Shown here: positions 36,096-47,038 of the stretch, in pieces
Layout: every line of letters starts with the position of its first letter
Position numbering within the stretch: the first letter of the stretch is position 1
Assembly (NCBI RefSeq): GCF_030116705.1
Contig: NZ_JAOTIK010000001.1
Span: 4,368,501 to 4,432,500, forward strand
Length of the DNA: 64,000 bases
Source of the DNA: Streptomyces sp. ML-6
GTDB taxonomy: Bacteria > Actinomycetota > Actinomycetes > Streptomycetales > Streptomycetaceae
Reading direction: 5' to 3'
The notes under the pieces: generated by a model
Seen by the model: the letters and a program-made list of their open reading frames with translations, nothing else
Database searches by the model: none
Told to the model about the DNA's origin: nothing
Position numbers and translations under genes: made by a program

Positions 36096-36980
36096 ATGCG
36101 TATTCGCGCCACTGTCGCTGCCGTTTCCGGCGCGCTGGCCCTGTCTGCTCTGGCTGTTCCGGTTGCCCAGGCGGGCGACCACTCCACGTCGATCTCGAAC
36201 AAGCCGACCTCGGGTGCCGAGGCCTTCGGCATCACCGCCCGGGGCGCCGCGAAGGCCGCCGCGGCCACCGCCGCCGCCACCGCGGAACCCGTCATCTCCA
36301 AGGTCGTCGTCAACGGCGGCAAGGACATCGTCCTGGGCACCACCGCCACGAAGACGGTCTCCGTCTCGGTCACGGCCTCGCACGCGACCGGTGTCATCGA
36401 CACCTACGCCGTCCTGTGGCACGGCACGGACCTGAGCTCCGTGGACACCATCGACGGCGCCATCCTGCCGAACGAGGAGGTGGCGAAGTGCACCAAGGTC
36501 AACGCGACCACCTCGACCTGCAAGATGACGTTCACGATCGACCCGCGCTACGACCTGTACAAGAACTCGCTGGCCGGCACCTGGCGCGTCGCCGCGGGCG
36601 CGCTCGCCGGTAACCAGAGCGACGTCGCCTTCACCGACTACTACGGCAAGGCGAGGGTGCAGCGGCTGTCGAAGCTGACGGTCAACGCCGCGCCGGAGCC
36701 GGTGAAGAAGGGCAAGACGATCACGGTCACCGGCAAGCTCTCGCGGGCCAACTGGGAGGACCACAAGTACCACGGCTACACCGGCCAGGCGGTGAAGCTG
36801 CAGTTCCGCAAGAAGAACAGCTCGACGTACAGCACCGTCAAGACGATCAAGACGAACAGCACCGGCAACCTGAAGACCACGGTCAAGGCCTCGGTCGACG
36901 GTTACTGGCGCTACAGCTTCGCCGGTACGTCCACCACCCCGGCCGTCACCACCGCGGGCGACTTCGTCGACGTGAAGTAG
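36096..36980 (+). CDS. Secreted protein, tandem paralogue 1 (DUF5707-like)
   Basis: This encodes 294 residues with a Sec signal peptide (MRIRATVAAVSGALALSALAVPVAQA, cleavage near residue 26). After an Ala-rich linker there are two beta-sandwich-like domains: VISKVVVNGGKDIVLGTTATKTVSVSVTASHATGVIDTYAVLWHG... (about 65-185, with a Cys pair at about 127/135) and a C-terminal one, LTVNAAPEPVKKGKTITVTGKLSRANWEDHKYHGYTGQAVKLQFRKKNSSTYSTVKTIKTNSTGNLKTTVKASVDGYWRYSFAGTSTTPAVTTAGDFVDVK. The layout resembles the DUF5707 family (tentative). It probably acts at the cell surface or outside. The last 330 bp are nearly identical to those of the next gene. Confidence 0.7.
   Translation: MRIRATVAAVSGALALSALAVPVAQAGDHSTSISNKPTSGAEAFGITARGAAKAAAATAAATAEPVISKVVVNGGKDIVLGTTATKTVSVSVTASHATGVIDTYAVLWHGTDLSSVDTIDGAILPNEEVAKCTKVNATTSTCKMTFTIDPRYDLYKNSLAGTWRVAAGALAGNQSDVAFTDYYGKARVQRLSKLTVNAAPEPVKKGKTITVTGKLSRANWEDHKYHGYTGQAVKLQFRKKNSSTYSTVKTIKTNSTGNLKTTVKASVDGYWRYSFAGTSTTPAVTTAGDFVDVK
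36651..36980 (+). repeat. Near-identical 330-bp segment, copy 1
   Basis: This segment matches 37680-38009 (offset 1,029 bp). I count four single-base differences in coding sequence, each A here and G in copy 2, plus a TAG/TGA difference at the stop. The boundary to dissimilar 5' parts is sharp. Confidence 0.9.
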
Positions 36981-37028
36981 TCCCACGCTCCGGAGCGGGG
37001 CCGACCGGCCGCCTCCGTGGCCACATGT

Positions 37029-37062
37029 GAACAGCGGGGTCCCTGCCGGGGCCCCGCTGTTC
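37029..37062 (+). terminator. Hairpin between the tandem paralogues
   Basis: GAACAGCGGGG (37029-37039) pairs with CCCCGCTGTTC (37052-37062) across 12 bases, about 50 bp after the first stop. The two genes may therefore be transcribed separately. Confidence 0.65.
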
Positions 37063-37070
37063 GCGCCTCA

Positions 37071-37120
37071 GCCCCTGCGTTCCCCTGCGTTCCCCTGCGT
37101 TCCCCTGCGTTCCCGTGAGT
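37071..37120 (+). repeat. 10-bp tandem repeat
   Basis: Four copies of (T/G)CCCCTGCGT (37071-37110) and a degenerate fifth (TCCCGTGAGT) lie between the paralogues, about 75 bp upstream of the second start. Confidence 0.85.
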
Positions 37121-37193
37121 CCCCACGTGTCCCCGTCCGGCCCCGTGCGTTCCCGTCCGGCCCCTCCCCGGGGCCTTCTTCACGGAGAAGCCC

Positions 37194-38009
37194 ATGCGCA
37201 TACCTGTCATCGCCACTACCACCGCCGTCGCGGTCTCCGGCGCCCTGATCCTGTCCGCCCTCGCCGTTCCGGCTGCGTGGGCGGCGACGGCCGGTCCCGA
37301 AGCCGCCGATCCGGGCGGGCCCGGTCCGGTCGTCTCCGAGGTCGTCGTCAACGGCGGCAAGGACATCGTCCTGGGGACGACGGCGCCGAGGACCGTCACC
37401 GTCTCGGTCACCGCCTCGCACCCCTCCGGCATCGGGACCGGCTGGCTGATGCTGTGGCACGGCAAGGACCAGGAGGAGGGGCTGGAGGCCGTACTGCTGC
37501 CGAACGAGGACGCGGCGACCTGCCGGGCCGCGAGCGCCACCACCAGCACCTGCTCCCTCACGATCACGGTCGACCCCCGGGTCGACCTGCCGAAGAACTC
37601 GCTGGCGGGCACCTGGCACGTCCTCGCGGGCGCGCGGGCGAAGGACGGCTCCCTGACCTCCAGTGACTTCTTCACCACGGCGAGGGTGCAGCGGCTGTCG
37701 AAGCTGACGGTCGACGCCGCGCCGGAGCCGGTGAAGAAGGGCAGGACGATCACGGTCACCGGCAAGCTCTCGCGGGCCAACTGGGAGGACCACAAGTACC
37801 ACGGCTACACCGGCCAGGCGGTGAAGCTGCAGTTCCGCAAGAAGAACAGCTCGACGTACAGCACCGTCAAGACGATCAGGACGAACAGCACCGGCAACCT
37901 GAAGACCACGGTCAAGGCCTCGGTCGACGGTTACTGGCGCTACGGCTTCGCCGGTACGTCCACCACCCCGGCCGTCACCACCGCGGGCGACTTCGTCGAC
38001 GTGAAGTGA
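37194..38009 (+). CDS. Secreted protein, tandem paralogue 2 (DUF5707-like)
   Basis: This encodes 271 residues with a Sec signal peptide (MRIPVIATTTAVAVSGALILSALAVPAAWA) and the same two-domain plan as its neighbour: VVSEVVVNGGKDIVLGTTAPRTVTVSVTASHPSGIGTGWLMLWHG... and the nearly identical C-terminal domain LTVDAAPEPVKKGRTITVTGKLSRANWEDHKYHGYTGQAVKLQFRKKNSSTYSTVK. The first domain has diverged strongly, while the second differs at four residues (N/D, K/R, K/R, S/G). ATG at 37194; a GGAG site precedes it. The function is unknown. Confidence 0.7.
   Translation: MRIPVIATTTAVAVSGALILSALAVPAAWAATAGPEAADPGGPGPVVSEVVVNGGKDIVLGTTAPRTVTVSVTASHPSGIGTGWLMLWHGKDQEEGLEAVLLPNEDAATCRAASATTSTCSLTITVDPRVDLPKNSLAGTWHVLAGARAKDGSLTSSDFFTTARVQRLSKLTVDAAPEPVKKGRTITVTGKLSRANWEDHKYHGYTGQAVKLQFRKKNSSTYSTVKTIRTNSTGNLKTTVKASVDGYWRYGFAGTSTTPAVTTAGDFVDVK
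37680..38009 (+). repeat. Near-identical 330-bp segment, copy 2
   Basis: Partner of 36651-36980. All coding differences are G here and A in copy 1, so copy 2 is slightly closer to the GC-rich norm. Confidence 0.9.
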
Positions 38010-38016
38010 CAACGAG

Positions 38017-38041
38017 GGGGCGGCGCCCCGGGCGCCGCCCC
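38017..38041. terminator. Bidirectional hairpin before the P-type ATPase stop
   Basis: GGGGCGGCGCC (38017-38027) pairs with GGCGCCGCCCC (38031-38041) around CCG, in the 51-bp gap between convergent genes. Confidence 0.6.
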
Positions 38042-38060
38042 GCTCGTCCCCGTACCGGCG

Positions 38061-40577
<2,517 letters not shown>

Positions 40578-40844
40578 GGTACCGACGGTACGGGTGGATG
40601 GTCCGGTTCACCTACCGGGTGGTACGAAGATCAGACCGGGGGAGGAGATGAATGGTCCCGTGGGTGGACGAAGACCCCGACAGCGGATGCGGGACGGGCG
40701 CGCGGGTCCGGGCCCGGACGTACGCGGGTCCGGGCGCGGTCGTGCACGGGTGTCCGGGCGTGGGCGTACGCGGCTCGGCGTGACGGGCGTACGCGGGTGT
40801 GTGCGGCCCGGCGCGTGGGGGCGCACCCCCCGCGTACGCCGGTG

Positions 40845-41135
40845 TCAGGAAGCGGCGCTTTCGGCGGTCTCGTCCCGGCCGGTGGCGGCCGCCGCGGCGG
40901 CCCGCTTGATCGCGGCGTCGCGCCCCCGCACGTACCAGATGCCGATCAGCCCGAGCCCCGCACCGGCCAGGCAGGTCCACAGCCACCACAGGTGGCCGTG
41001 GTCGTCGAACCAGCCGTAGAACGGGAGCTGGACCAGGAAGAGGACGAACCAGAGGATCGTGCCGCCGGTGATGGTGGCGACGACGGGCCCCTCCAGGGGC
41101 TCGGGTGCCTCGTGCTTCGGTGTCCACTTCGCCAT
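40845..41135 (-). CDS. DUF2530 small membrane protein
   Basis: This encodes 96 residues: MAKWTPKHEAPEPLEGPVVATITGGTILWFVLFLVQLPFYGWFDDHGHLWWLWTCLAGAGLGLIGIWYVRGRDAAIKRAAAAAA. Two predicted helices (about 19-42 and 51-68) are followed by a basic tail. It matches the DUF2530 family of Streptomyces, of unknown role. I start at the ATG at 41135. The 267-bp gap to the ATPase start has GTACGCGGGTG-like repeats and a G/C hairpin but no gene that I can support. Confidence 0.75.
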   Translation of the reverse strand: MAKWTPKHEAPEPLEGPVVATITGGTILWFVLFLVQLPFYGWFDDHGHLWWLWTCLAGAGLGLIGIWYVRGRDAAIKRAAAAAATGRDETAESAAS

Positions 41136-41216
41136 GGGCTCAGTGTATGGGGCCGTCCCGGACCCCTTCCCGAACCCTCCGTCCCCGCCGCCGCACCCCG
41201 GCACCCCAAGGGTCTA

Positions 41217-41344
41217 CGCGCGGAGATAGCGATCTTTCCTTTATGTATTCATACTGAATCTGCTTATGGCTGTCTCGATTTATTCGTGTGAAAGTCCAAA
41301 GCTGACCGCATTTAGCCCCCCTCTCTGTACGTCTGAGGTCATAC
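41217..41344. promoter_or_regulatory. AT-rich leader of the NCS2 permease gene
   Basis: About 125 bp here are far AT-richer than the surroundings, with TATG-TATT-CATA (an inverted repeat near 41242), runs of T and A and a GAGG ribosome site eight bases before the ATG. The region probably holds the promoter and regulator sites of the purine permease. I did not recognise a purine riboswitch or another named element. Confidence 0.4.
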
Positions 41345-42799
41345 ATGTCCCCCTCGGCCACCGCTCCGGTCGACTCCGAGCAGCCTTCGGCCCAACAGCC
41401 GCACAGTGCGCTGGATCGTTTCTTCAAGATCTCTGAGCGGGGGTCGTCGGTCGCGCGCGAGATCCGCGGCGGATTCGCCACGTTCTTCGCGATGGCCTAC
41501 ATCATCGTGCTGAATCCGATCATCCTCGGCAGCGCGAAGGACATGTACGGTCACCAGCTCGACGGCGGCCAGCTGGTCACCGCCACCGTGCTGACCGCCG
41601 CGTTCTCCACGCTCCTGATGGGCGTCATCGGCAACGTGCCGATCGCGCTGGCCGCGGGCCTCGGGGTCAACACCGTCGTGGCGCTCCAGCTCGCCCCCCG
41701 GATGAGCTGGCCGGACGCGATGGGCATGGTCGTCCTCGCGGGCTTCGTGGTGATGCTGCTGGTCGCGACCGGTCTGCGGGAACGCGTCATGCACGCCGTG
41801 CCGGCCTCGCTCCGCAAGGGCATCGCGATCGGCATCGGCCTGTTCATCCTGCTGATCGGCCTGGTCGACTCGGGCTTCGTCTCCCGCATCCCGGACGCCG
41901 CGCACACCACCGTGCCGCTCCAGCTCGGCGGCGACGGCCACCTCAACGGCTGGCCGGTCCTCGTCTTCGTCCTCGGCACGCTGCTCACCCTCGCGCTGCT
42001 CGTCCGCAAGGTGCCGGGCGCGATCCTGATCTCCATCGTCGCGATGACGGTCGTCGCGCTGATCATCAACGCCGTCGCCGACCTGCCGGCCGGGGCGTGG
42101 GGCCTGACCGTCCCGGAGTGGCCGGGCAACCCGGTCGCCACGCCGGACTTCGGGCTGGTCGGTCAGGTCAGCCTGTTCGGCGGGTTCGGCAAGGTCGGGC
42201 TCCTCACCGGCATCCTGTTCGTCTTCACCGTGCTGCTGTCCTGCTTCTTCGACGCGATGGGCACCATCCTCGGCGTCGGCGACGAGGCTAAGCTGACCGA
42301 CCCGGAGGGCAACTTCCCCGGCATCAACAAGGTGCTGTTCGTGGACGGCATCGCGGTCGCCGCGGGCGGCGCCAGCTCCTCCTCCGCCACGACCTGCTTC
42401 GTGGAGTCCACGGCGGGGGTCGGCGAGGGGGCCCGTACCGGCTTCGCGAGCATCGTGACGGGTGCGCTGTTCACCGGCGCGCTGTTCCTGACCCCCCTGG
42501 CGACCATGGTCCCGTCGCAGGCGGCCACCCCCGCGCTGCTGGCGGTGGGCTTCCTGATCATCTCGGGCTCGGTGCGGGACATCGACTGGAGCGACTACAC
42601 GCTCGCCATTCCGGCCTTCCTCGCCATGCTGATGATGCCGTTCACGTACTCGATCACCAACGGCATCGGCATCGGCTTCATCGCCTTCTCCGTGCTGCGG
42701 GTGGCGGCCGGGCGCTGGCGCGAGGTGCCGGTGCCCATGTACGTGGTGTCGGCGGTCTTCGTCTTCTACTACGCGATGCCGGCCCTCGGCCTCACGTGA
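41345..42799 (+). CDS. NCS2 family purine permease
   Basis: This 484-residue membrane protein has about twelve to fourteen helices. Family signatures are REIRGGFATFFAMAYIIVLNPIIL (N-terminal, AzgA-like), LAAGLGVNTVVALQL, and ASSSSATTCFVESTAGVGEGARTGFASIVTG around the substrate site. The AzgA branch carries adenine, guanine and hypoxanthine with protons. A short RHH gene is convergent at its end (8-bp overlap) and MarR-MFS follow. Its AT-rich leader suggests strong regulation. The substrate is inferred from the branch. Confidence 0.9.
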   Translation: MSPSATAPVDSEQPSAQQPHSALDRFFKISERGSSVAREIRGGFATFFAMAYIIVLNPIILGSAKDMYGHQLDGGQLVTATVLTAAFSTLLMGVIGNVPIALAAGLGVNTVVALQLAPRMSWPDAMGMVVLAGFVVMLLVATGLRERVMHAVPASLRKGIAIGIGLFILLIGLVDSGFVSRIPDAAHTTVPLQLGGDGHLNGWPVLVFVLGTLLTLALLVRKVPGAILISIVAMTVVALIINAVADLPAGAWGLTVPEWPGNPVATPDFGLVGQVSLFGGFGKVGLLTGILFVFTVLLSCFFDAMGTILGVGDEAKLTDPEGNFPGINKVLFVDGIAVAAGGASSSSATTCFVESTAGVGEGARTGFASIVTGALFTGALFLTPLATMVPSQAATPALLAVGFLIISGSVRDIDWSDYTLAIPAFLAMLMMPFTYSITNGIGIGFIAFSVLRVAAGRWREVPVPMYVVSAVFVFYYAMPALGLT

Positions 42800-43007
42800 C
42801 CTCCCCGGTCCTGATCCCCGGGGCTCCCTCCGCCCCGTAGAACTTCTCAGTCTCGTCGACGGCCGCCTTGAAGCGCTCGTCGAAGTCATCGCGAATGAGC
42901 GTCCGGACGACATAGTCCTGGACGCTCATTCCGCGTTTCGCGGCGTGCTGCCGGAGCCGGTCGAGCAGCTCACCGTCTATCCGCAGGCTGAGCACAGTCG
43001 ATCCCAT
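42792..43007 (-). CDS. Ribbon-helix-helix (CopG-type) protein
   Basis: This encodes 71 residues: MGSTVLSLRIDGELLDRLRQHAAKRGMSVQDYVVRTLIRDDFDERFKAAVDETEKFYGAEGAPGIRTGEVT. The N-terminal strand TVLSLRID followed by two helices is a complete RHH DNA-binding fold. Many such proteins are antitoxins, but no PIN or RelE gene is adjacent, so it may be a solitary regulator or orphan antitoxin. Its stop overlaps the end of the convergent permease gene by 8 bp. Confidence 0.75.
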   Translation of the reverse strand: MGSTVLSLRIDGELLDRLRQHAAKRGMSVQDYVVRTLIRDDFDERFKAAVDETEKFYGAEGAPGIRTGEVT

Positions 43008-43130
43008 GGCAAGCAGGGTTACGGCCCGGGGCGTCGTTTCATGTCACTTTCCGGATTCGACTCACTCGTTCGGGTGAGCAATTGGGCGAAGTGCCGCTCA
43101 CGCGTGTAACACGAATGGTCTTTAGGTTGG

Positions 43131-43142
43131 GTAATGAGTTAC
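43131..43142. promoter_or_regulatory. Dyad in front of the MarR gene
   Basis: GTAA-TGAG-TTAC is a perfect 4+4 dyad ending 4 bp before the MarR start. Its position suits autoregulation by a MarR repressor; sequence evidence alone is weak. Confidence 0.3.
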
Positions 43143-43146
43143 GCTA

Positions 43147-43593
43147 ATGAACATGCCTGACCTGATCCACGACGGCGAAAGTGCCGCCGCCGTGAGCTCC
43201 CTCCGCTCCGCCGTGATGCTGCTCAGCCGGCGCCTCAAGCACCAGCGCGTCGACGAGTCGCTGAGCCCCACCGAGATGTCGGTGCTCGGCACCCTCGCGC
43301 GGTGCGGCTCCGCCACACCCGGCGAGCTGGCCCGCAAGGAGCATGTGCAGCCCCCGTCGATGACCCGAATCGTCGCGCTGTTGGAAGCGAAGGGGCTGGT
43401 CAGGCTGGAACCGCACCCCGATGACCGTCGCCAGAAGGTGGTCAGCCAGACCGAGCAGGCGGAAGCCATGCTCGAGGAGAGCCGCTCCAAGCGGAACGCC
43501 TGGCTGACCGCCCTCGCCGAGGGCCTGGACGAGGACGAGTGGGAGACGCTGCGCAAGGCGGCGCCCGTGCTGGAGAAGCTCGCCCACCTGTAG
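43147..43593 (+). CDS. MarR family transcriptional regulator
   Basis: This encodes 148 residues with the winged-helix of the MarR family: RLKHQRVDESLSPTEMSVLGTLARCGSATPGELARKEHVQPPSMTRIVALLEAKGLVRLEPHPDDRRQKVVSQTEQAEAMLEE. The recognition helix and the D(D)RRQK wing are intact. The MFS transporter follows 96 bp downstream on the same strand, the classic exporter-plus-repressor arrangement, so it probably represses the MFS gene. The ligand is unknown. Starts at 43147 and 43153 are both possible, without a clear ribosome site. Confidence 0.9.
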   Translation: MNMPDLIHDGESAAAVSSLRSAVMLLSRRLKHQRVDESLSPTEMSVLGTLARCGSATPGELARKEHVQPPSMTRIVALLEAKGLVRLEPHPDDRRQKVVSQTEQAEAMLEESRSKRNAWLTALAEGLDEDEWETLRKAAPVLEKLAHL

Positions 43594-43689
43594 CGGCGCG
43601 GGCGGCGCGCCGGCCCCGGCCGTCGCGCTGCCCGCACCGTCGCACCTCGTCAGTCAGCGAAACGTATACGCCCGAGGAGGCGAACCCCT

Positions 43690-45024
43690 TTGAGTACGGG
43701 ATCCGGAGCAGACTCCGCCCCCGCACCGACCTCCACCCACGAGAGCAAGCCCGGCGGGACCTTCTCGTCGTTGAAGATACGCAACTACCGCCTGTTCGCC
43801 ACGGGCGCCGTGATCTCCAACACCGGTACCTGGATGTCCCGCATCACGCAGGACTGGCTCGTCCTGAGCCTCACCGGGTCCGCCGCAGCCGTCGGCATCA
43901 CCACGGCCCTCCAGTTCCTCCCGATGCTCCTCTTCGGCCTGTACGGCGGGGTCATCGCGGACCGCTTCCCGAAGCGGAAGCTCCTCCTGTTCAGCCAGGC
44001 GGCGCTCGGCCTGTGCGGGATCGCCCTGGCGGTCCTCACGCTCTCCGGCGTCGTCCAGGTGTGGCACGTCTACCTCATCGCGTTCCTGCTCGGCATGGTG
44101 ACGGTGGTCGACAACCCGGCCCGCCAGTCCTTCGTGTCCGAGATGGTCGGCCCCGCGCAACTGCGGAACGCGGTCAGCCTCAACTCGGCCAACTTCCAGT
44201 CCGCCCGGCTCATCGGCCCCGCCGTCGCGGGTGTCCTGATCACCACGGTCGGCAGCGGCTGGGCCTTCATGTTCAACGGCCTGTCGTTCCTCGCCCCGCT
44301 CGTCGGCCTGCTGATGATGCGCACGAACGAGCTGCACCACGTCGCCGTCGTGCCGCGCGCCAAGGGCCAGCTGCGCGAGGGGCTGCGGTACGTCTCCGGG
44401 CGCCCCGAGCTGATCTGGCCGATCGTCCTGGTCGGCTTCGTCGGCACGTTCGGCTTCAACTTCCCGATCTGGCTCACGGCCTTCGCGGACGAGATCTTCC
44501 ACGGCGGCGCCGGGATGTACTCGTTCTTCAACATCCTCATGGCGGCCGGCTCCCTCGCCGGTGCCCTGCTCGCCGCCCGCCGCCGCTCCTCGCGGCTGCG
44601 GATGCTGGTGGCCGCGGGCACGGTGTTCGGCCTGCTGGAGATCATCGCGTCCCTGTCGCCGTCCGTCTGGCTCTTCTCGATCCTGCTGGTCCCGATCGGC
44701 ATGATCGGCCTGACGACCAACATCAGCGCGAACACGAGCGTCCAGATGGCCGCCGACCCCGCCATGCGCGGCCGGGTCATGAGCCTGTACATGATGGTCT
44801 TCGCCGGTGGTACGCCGGTGGGCGCCCCGATCGTCGGCTGGATCAGCGACGCCTACGGGGTCCGTACGGGCATGGCCGTCGGCGGCGCGTTCTCGCTGGT
44901 GGCCGCGATCGGCGTCGGCATCGTGCTGGCCCGGGTCGGCAACCTCCGCCTCCGCGTCGACCTGCGTCCGGGCCGCCCGCACGTCCGGTTCGTCCCCCGG
45001 GAGGAGCTGGCCACCGCGGCCTGA
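43690..45024 (+). CDS. MFS exporter, EntS/tetracycline-like
   Basis: This 444-residue protein has twelve predicted helices after a 30-residue Ser/Thr/Pro-rich lead. The start of the transmembrane region is KIRNYRLFATGAVISNTGTWMSRITQDWLVLSLTGSAAAVGITTALQFLPMLLFGLYGGVIADRFPKRKLLLFSQ, typical of the MFS exporters related to EntS, followed by RQSFVSEMVGPAQLRNAVSLNSANFQSARLIGPAVAGVLI. TTG start at 43690 with GGAGG nine bases upstream. It is preceded by the MarR gene. The substrate is unknown; drug or siderophore export is possible. Confidence 0.88.
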   Translation: MSTGSGADSAPAPTSTHESKPGGTFSSLKIRNYRLFATGAVISNTGTWMSRITQDWLVLSLTGSAAAVGITTALQFLPMLLFGLYGGVIADRFPKRKLLLFSQAALGLCGIALAVLTLSGVVQVWHVYLIAFLLGMVTVVDNPARQSFVSEMVGPAQLRNAVSLNSANFQSARLIGPAVAGVLITTVGSGWAFMFNGLSFLAPLVGLLMMRTNELHHVAVVPRAKGQLREGLRYVSGRPELIWPIVLVGFVGTFGFNFPIWLTAFADEIFHGGAGMYSFFNILMAAGSLAGALLAARRRSSRLRMLVAAGTVFGLLEIIASLSPSVWLFSILLVPIGMIGLTTNISANTSVQMAADPAMRGRVMSLYMMVFAGGTPVGAPIVGWISDAYGVRTGMAVGGAFSLVAAIGVGIVLARVGNLRLRVDLRPGRPHVRFVPREELATAA

Positions 45025-45094
45025 ACCCCTCCCCGGGACCCCACCGCCCCGGCAGTGCCCACGGGTACCGCCGGGGCGGTGCCACACTCGGCGC

Positions 45095-45670
45095 ATGAGC
45101 TGTCCCAGACTCTTCGCCGCCGTGCTGCCGCCCGCTTCCGCAGTCGAGGAACTGCGCCGTGCCGTCACCCCGTTGCAGACGCTTCCCGGGGCCGGGGGCC
45201 TGCGCTGGACGGGGGTGCCCGGCTGGCACTTCACGCTCGCCTTCTTCGGGCCCGTGGACGAGGAGCTGCTGCCCGAACTGGACGCGCGCCTCGCGCGGGC
45301 CGCCCACCGCACCGACCCCTTCCCGCTGCGCATCCACGGCGCCGGGCGGTTCGGCGGCCGGGCGCTCTGGGCGGGGGCCGCGGGCTCGCTCGACATGCTG
45401 CGGCTCCTCGCCGAACGCGCCGACGCCGCCGCCCGCCGCGCCGGCGTCCCCATGGAGGAGCACCGCCGCTACGTCCCGCACCTCACCCTCGCCCGCAGCC
45501 GCCGGGCCGAGGTCGACCTGCGCCCCTGGACCGACGCGCTCGGCGGCTTCGAGGGCACCCCGTGGGAGGTCGGCGAGCTGTCCCTCGTACGCAGCGACCT
45601 GCCGGTCGCCGGGGTGCGGGGGGAACAGCCCCGGTACGAGGTGGTCGCATCCTGGTCGCTGGGGCGCTGA
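45095..45670 (+). CDS. thpR: RNA 2',3'-cyclic phosphodiesterase
   Basis: This 191-residue 2H phosphoesterase has both catalytic HxTx motifs, HFTL (near residue 44) and HLTL (near 129), in the expected spacing. It starts MSCPRLFAAVLPPASAVEELRRAV and contains RFGGRALWAG. ThpR-type enzymes open 2',3'-cyclic phosphates on RNA and were first named 2'-5' RNA ligases. The ATG at 45095 lies 70 bp after the MFS gene. Confidence 0.88.
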   Translation: MSCPRLFAAVLPPASAVEELRRAVTPLQTLPGAGGLRWTGVPGWHFTLAFFGPVDEELLPELDARLARAAHRTDPFPLRIHGAGRFGGRALWAGAAGSLDMLRLLAERADAAARRAGVPMEEHRRYVPHLTLARSRRAEVDLRPWTDALGGFEGTPWEVGELSLVRSDLPVAGVRGEQPRYEVVASWSLGR

Positions 45671-45692
45671 GGGCTGCGGTTACGCTCGAAGG

Positions 45693-45782
45693 GTGGATCC
45701 GAAGACCAGAAACCGCATCATGGCGGCCGTGCTCGTGCTGATGTTCCTCGTCGTCGCCGTGGCGGCCGCGGCCGGGGCGTGA
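45693..45782 (+). CDS. 29-residue membrane peptide
   Basis: VDPKTRNRIMAAVLVLMFLVVAVAAAAGA begins with a GTG at 45693 and is a basic head plus one hydrophobic helix, ending with TGA. It starts 22 bp after thpR. GAAGG lies just upstream of the start. Such tiny single-helix proteins are commonly missed. Expression is not shown. Confidence 0.45.
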   Translation: MDPKTRNRIMAAVLVLMFLVVAVAAAAGA

Positions 45783-45938
45783 CCCGGCGGGCCCGCCGGG
45801 CCGGGCGCTGACACCTGCCCGGTTTCAGCGGGAGCGCCGCGAGCGGCCGAACCGGCGCGCCGCCGCCCCGCCCTCGCCGCAGCGAGGAGGCGGGACGGCC
45901 GGGGCCGGGCGGGGCTGTCACCCCTCGGTCGTCGAGCG

Positions 45939-46934
45939 CTACCAGGCGAAGGCCTCCGGGGCGGGCCCCGGCCCCGGGAAGATCTCGTCCAGCGACGCCA
46001 GCAGCTCCGGGGACAGGTCGAGCTCCAGCGCCCGCAGCGCCGAGTCCAGCTGCTCCTGGTTGCGCGGCCCGATGATCGGTCCCGTCACCCCCGGCTGCGC
46101 CAGGAGCCACGCCAGGCCGACCTCGCCGGGCTCCAGGCCGTGCTTGTCGAGCAGGTCCTCGTACGCCTGGATCTGCTTGCGCTGCTCCGGGTCGCGCAGG
46201 GCCTCCGCGCCGCGGCCGGAGGCCGAGCGGCCGGTCGCGCCCTCGCGCTCCTTGCGGATCGCGCCGCCCAGCAGGCCGCCGTGCAGCGGGGACCACGGGA
46301 TGATGCCGAGCCCGTACTCCCGCGCCGCCGGGATGACCTCCATCTCGGCGCGGCGCTCCATCAGGTTGTAGATGCACTGCTCGCTGACCAGCCCCAACGA
46401 GCCGCGCCGGGCGGCCAGTTCATTGGCCTGAGCGATCTTGTACCCGGCGAAGTTCGACGAACCCGCGTAGAGGATCTTGCCCTGCTGGACCAGGACGTCG
46501 ATCGCCTGCCAGATCTCGTCGAAGGGCGTGTTCCGGTCGACGTGGTGGAACTGGTACAGGTCGATGTGGTCCGTCTGGAGCCGCTTCAGCGACGCCTCGA
46601 CCGAGCGCCGGATGTTCAGGGCGGAGAGCTTGTCGTGGTTGGGCCACGCCGCGCCGTCGGGGCCCATGTTCCCGTACATCTTGGTGGCCAGGACCACCTT
46701 GTCGCGGCGTTCGCCGCCCTGGGCGAACCAGGTGCCGATGATCTCCTCGGTACGGCCCTTGTTCTCGCCCCAGCCATACACGTTCGCCGTGTCGAAGAAA
46801 TTCAGACCCGTGTCCAGCGCCGCGTCCATGATGGCGTGGCTGTCCACCTCGTTGGTGTGCGGGCCGAAGTTCATCGTGCCGAGCACGAGTCGGCTGACCT
46901 TGAGTCCGGTGCGTCCGAGCTGTGTGTACTTCAT
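45939..46934 (-). CDS. Aldo/keto reductase
   Basis: This 331-residue cytoplasmic NADPH-dependent oxidoreductase has the (beta/alpha)8 fold: MKYTQLGRTGLKVSRLVLGTMNFG, D of FFDTANVYGWGENKGRTEEIIG, conserved Tyr (NVY) and Lys (LATKMY), His (FHHVDRNTPFDEI) and the cofactor segment PVTGPIIGPRNQEQLDSAL. It resembles the YajO/IolS-type AKRs. The substrate is unknown. GGAG precedes the ATG by five bases. It is transcribed away from the secreted hydrolase gene, about 105 bp downstream of it. Confidence 0.88.
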   Translation of the reverse strand: MKYTQLGRTGLKVSRLVLGTMNFGPHTNEVDSHAIMDAALDTGLNFFDTANVYGWGENKGRTEEIIGTWFAQGGERRDKVVLATKMYGNMGPDGAAWPNHDKLSALNIRRSVEASLKRLQTDHIDLYQFHHVDRNTPFDEIWQAIDVLVQQGKILYAGSSNFAGYKIAQANELAARRGSLGLVSEQCIYNLMERRAEMEVIPAAREYGLGIIPWSPLHGGLLGGAIRKEREGATGRSASGRGAEALRDPEQRKQIQAYEDLLDKHGLEPGEVGLAWLLAQPGVTGPIIGPRNQEQLDSALRALELDLSPELLASLDEIFPGPGPAPEAFAW

Positions 46935-47038
46935 GGTTCTCCAGCCAACGCCTTCGAGCCCGCTCGAAGCAAGGGCACCGGGCCGGTCGGGGCTGCCGTG
47001 ACCGGTCACGACCGGCCACCGGTCATGGTTGCCGTCGC

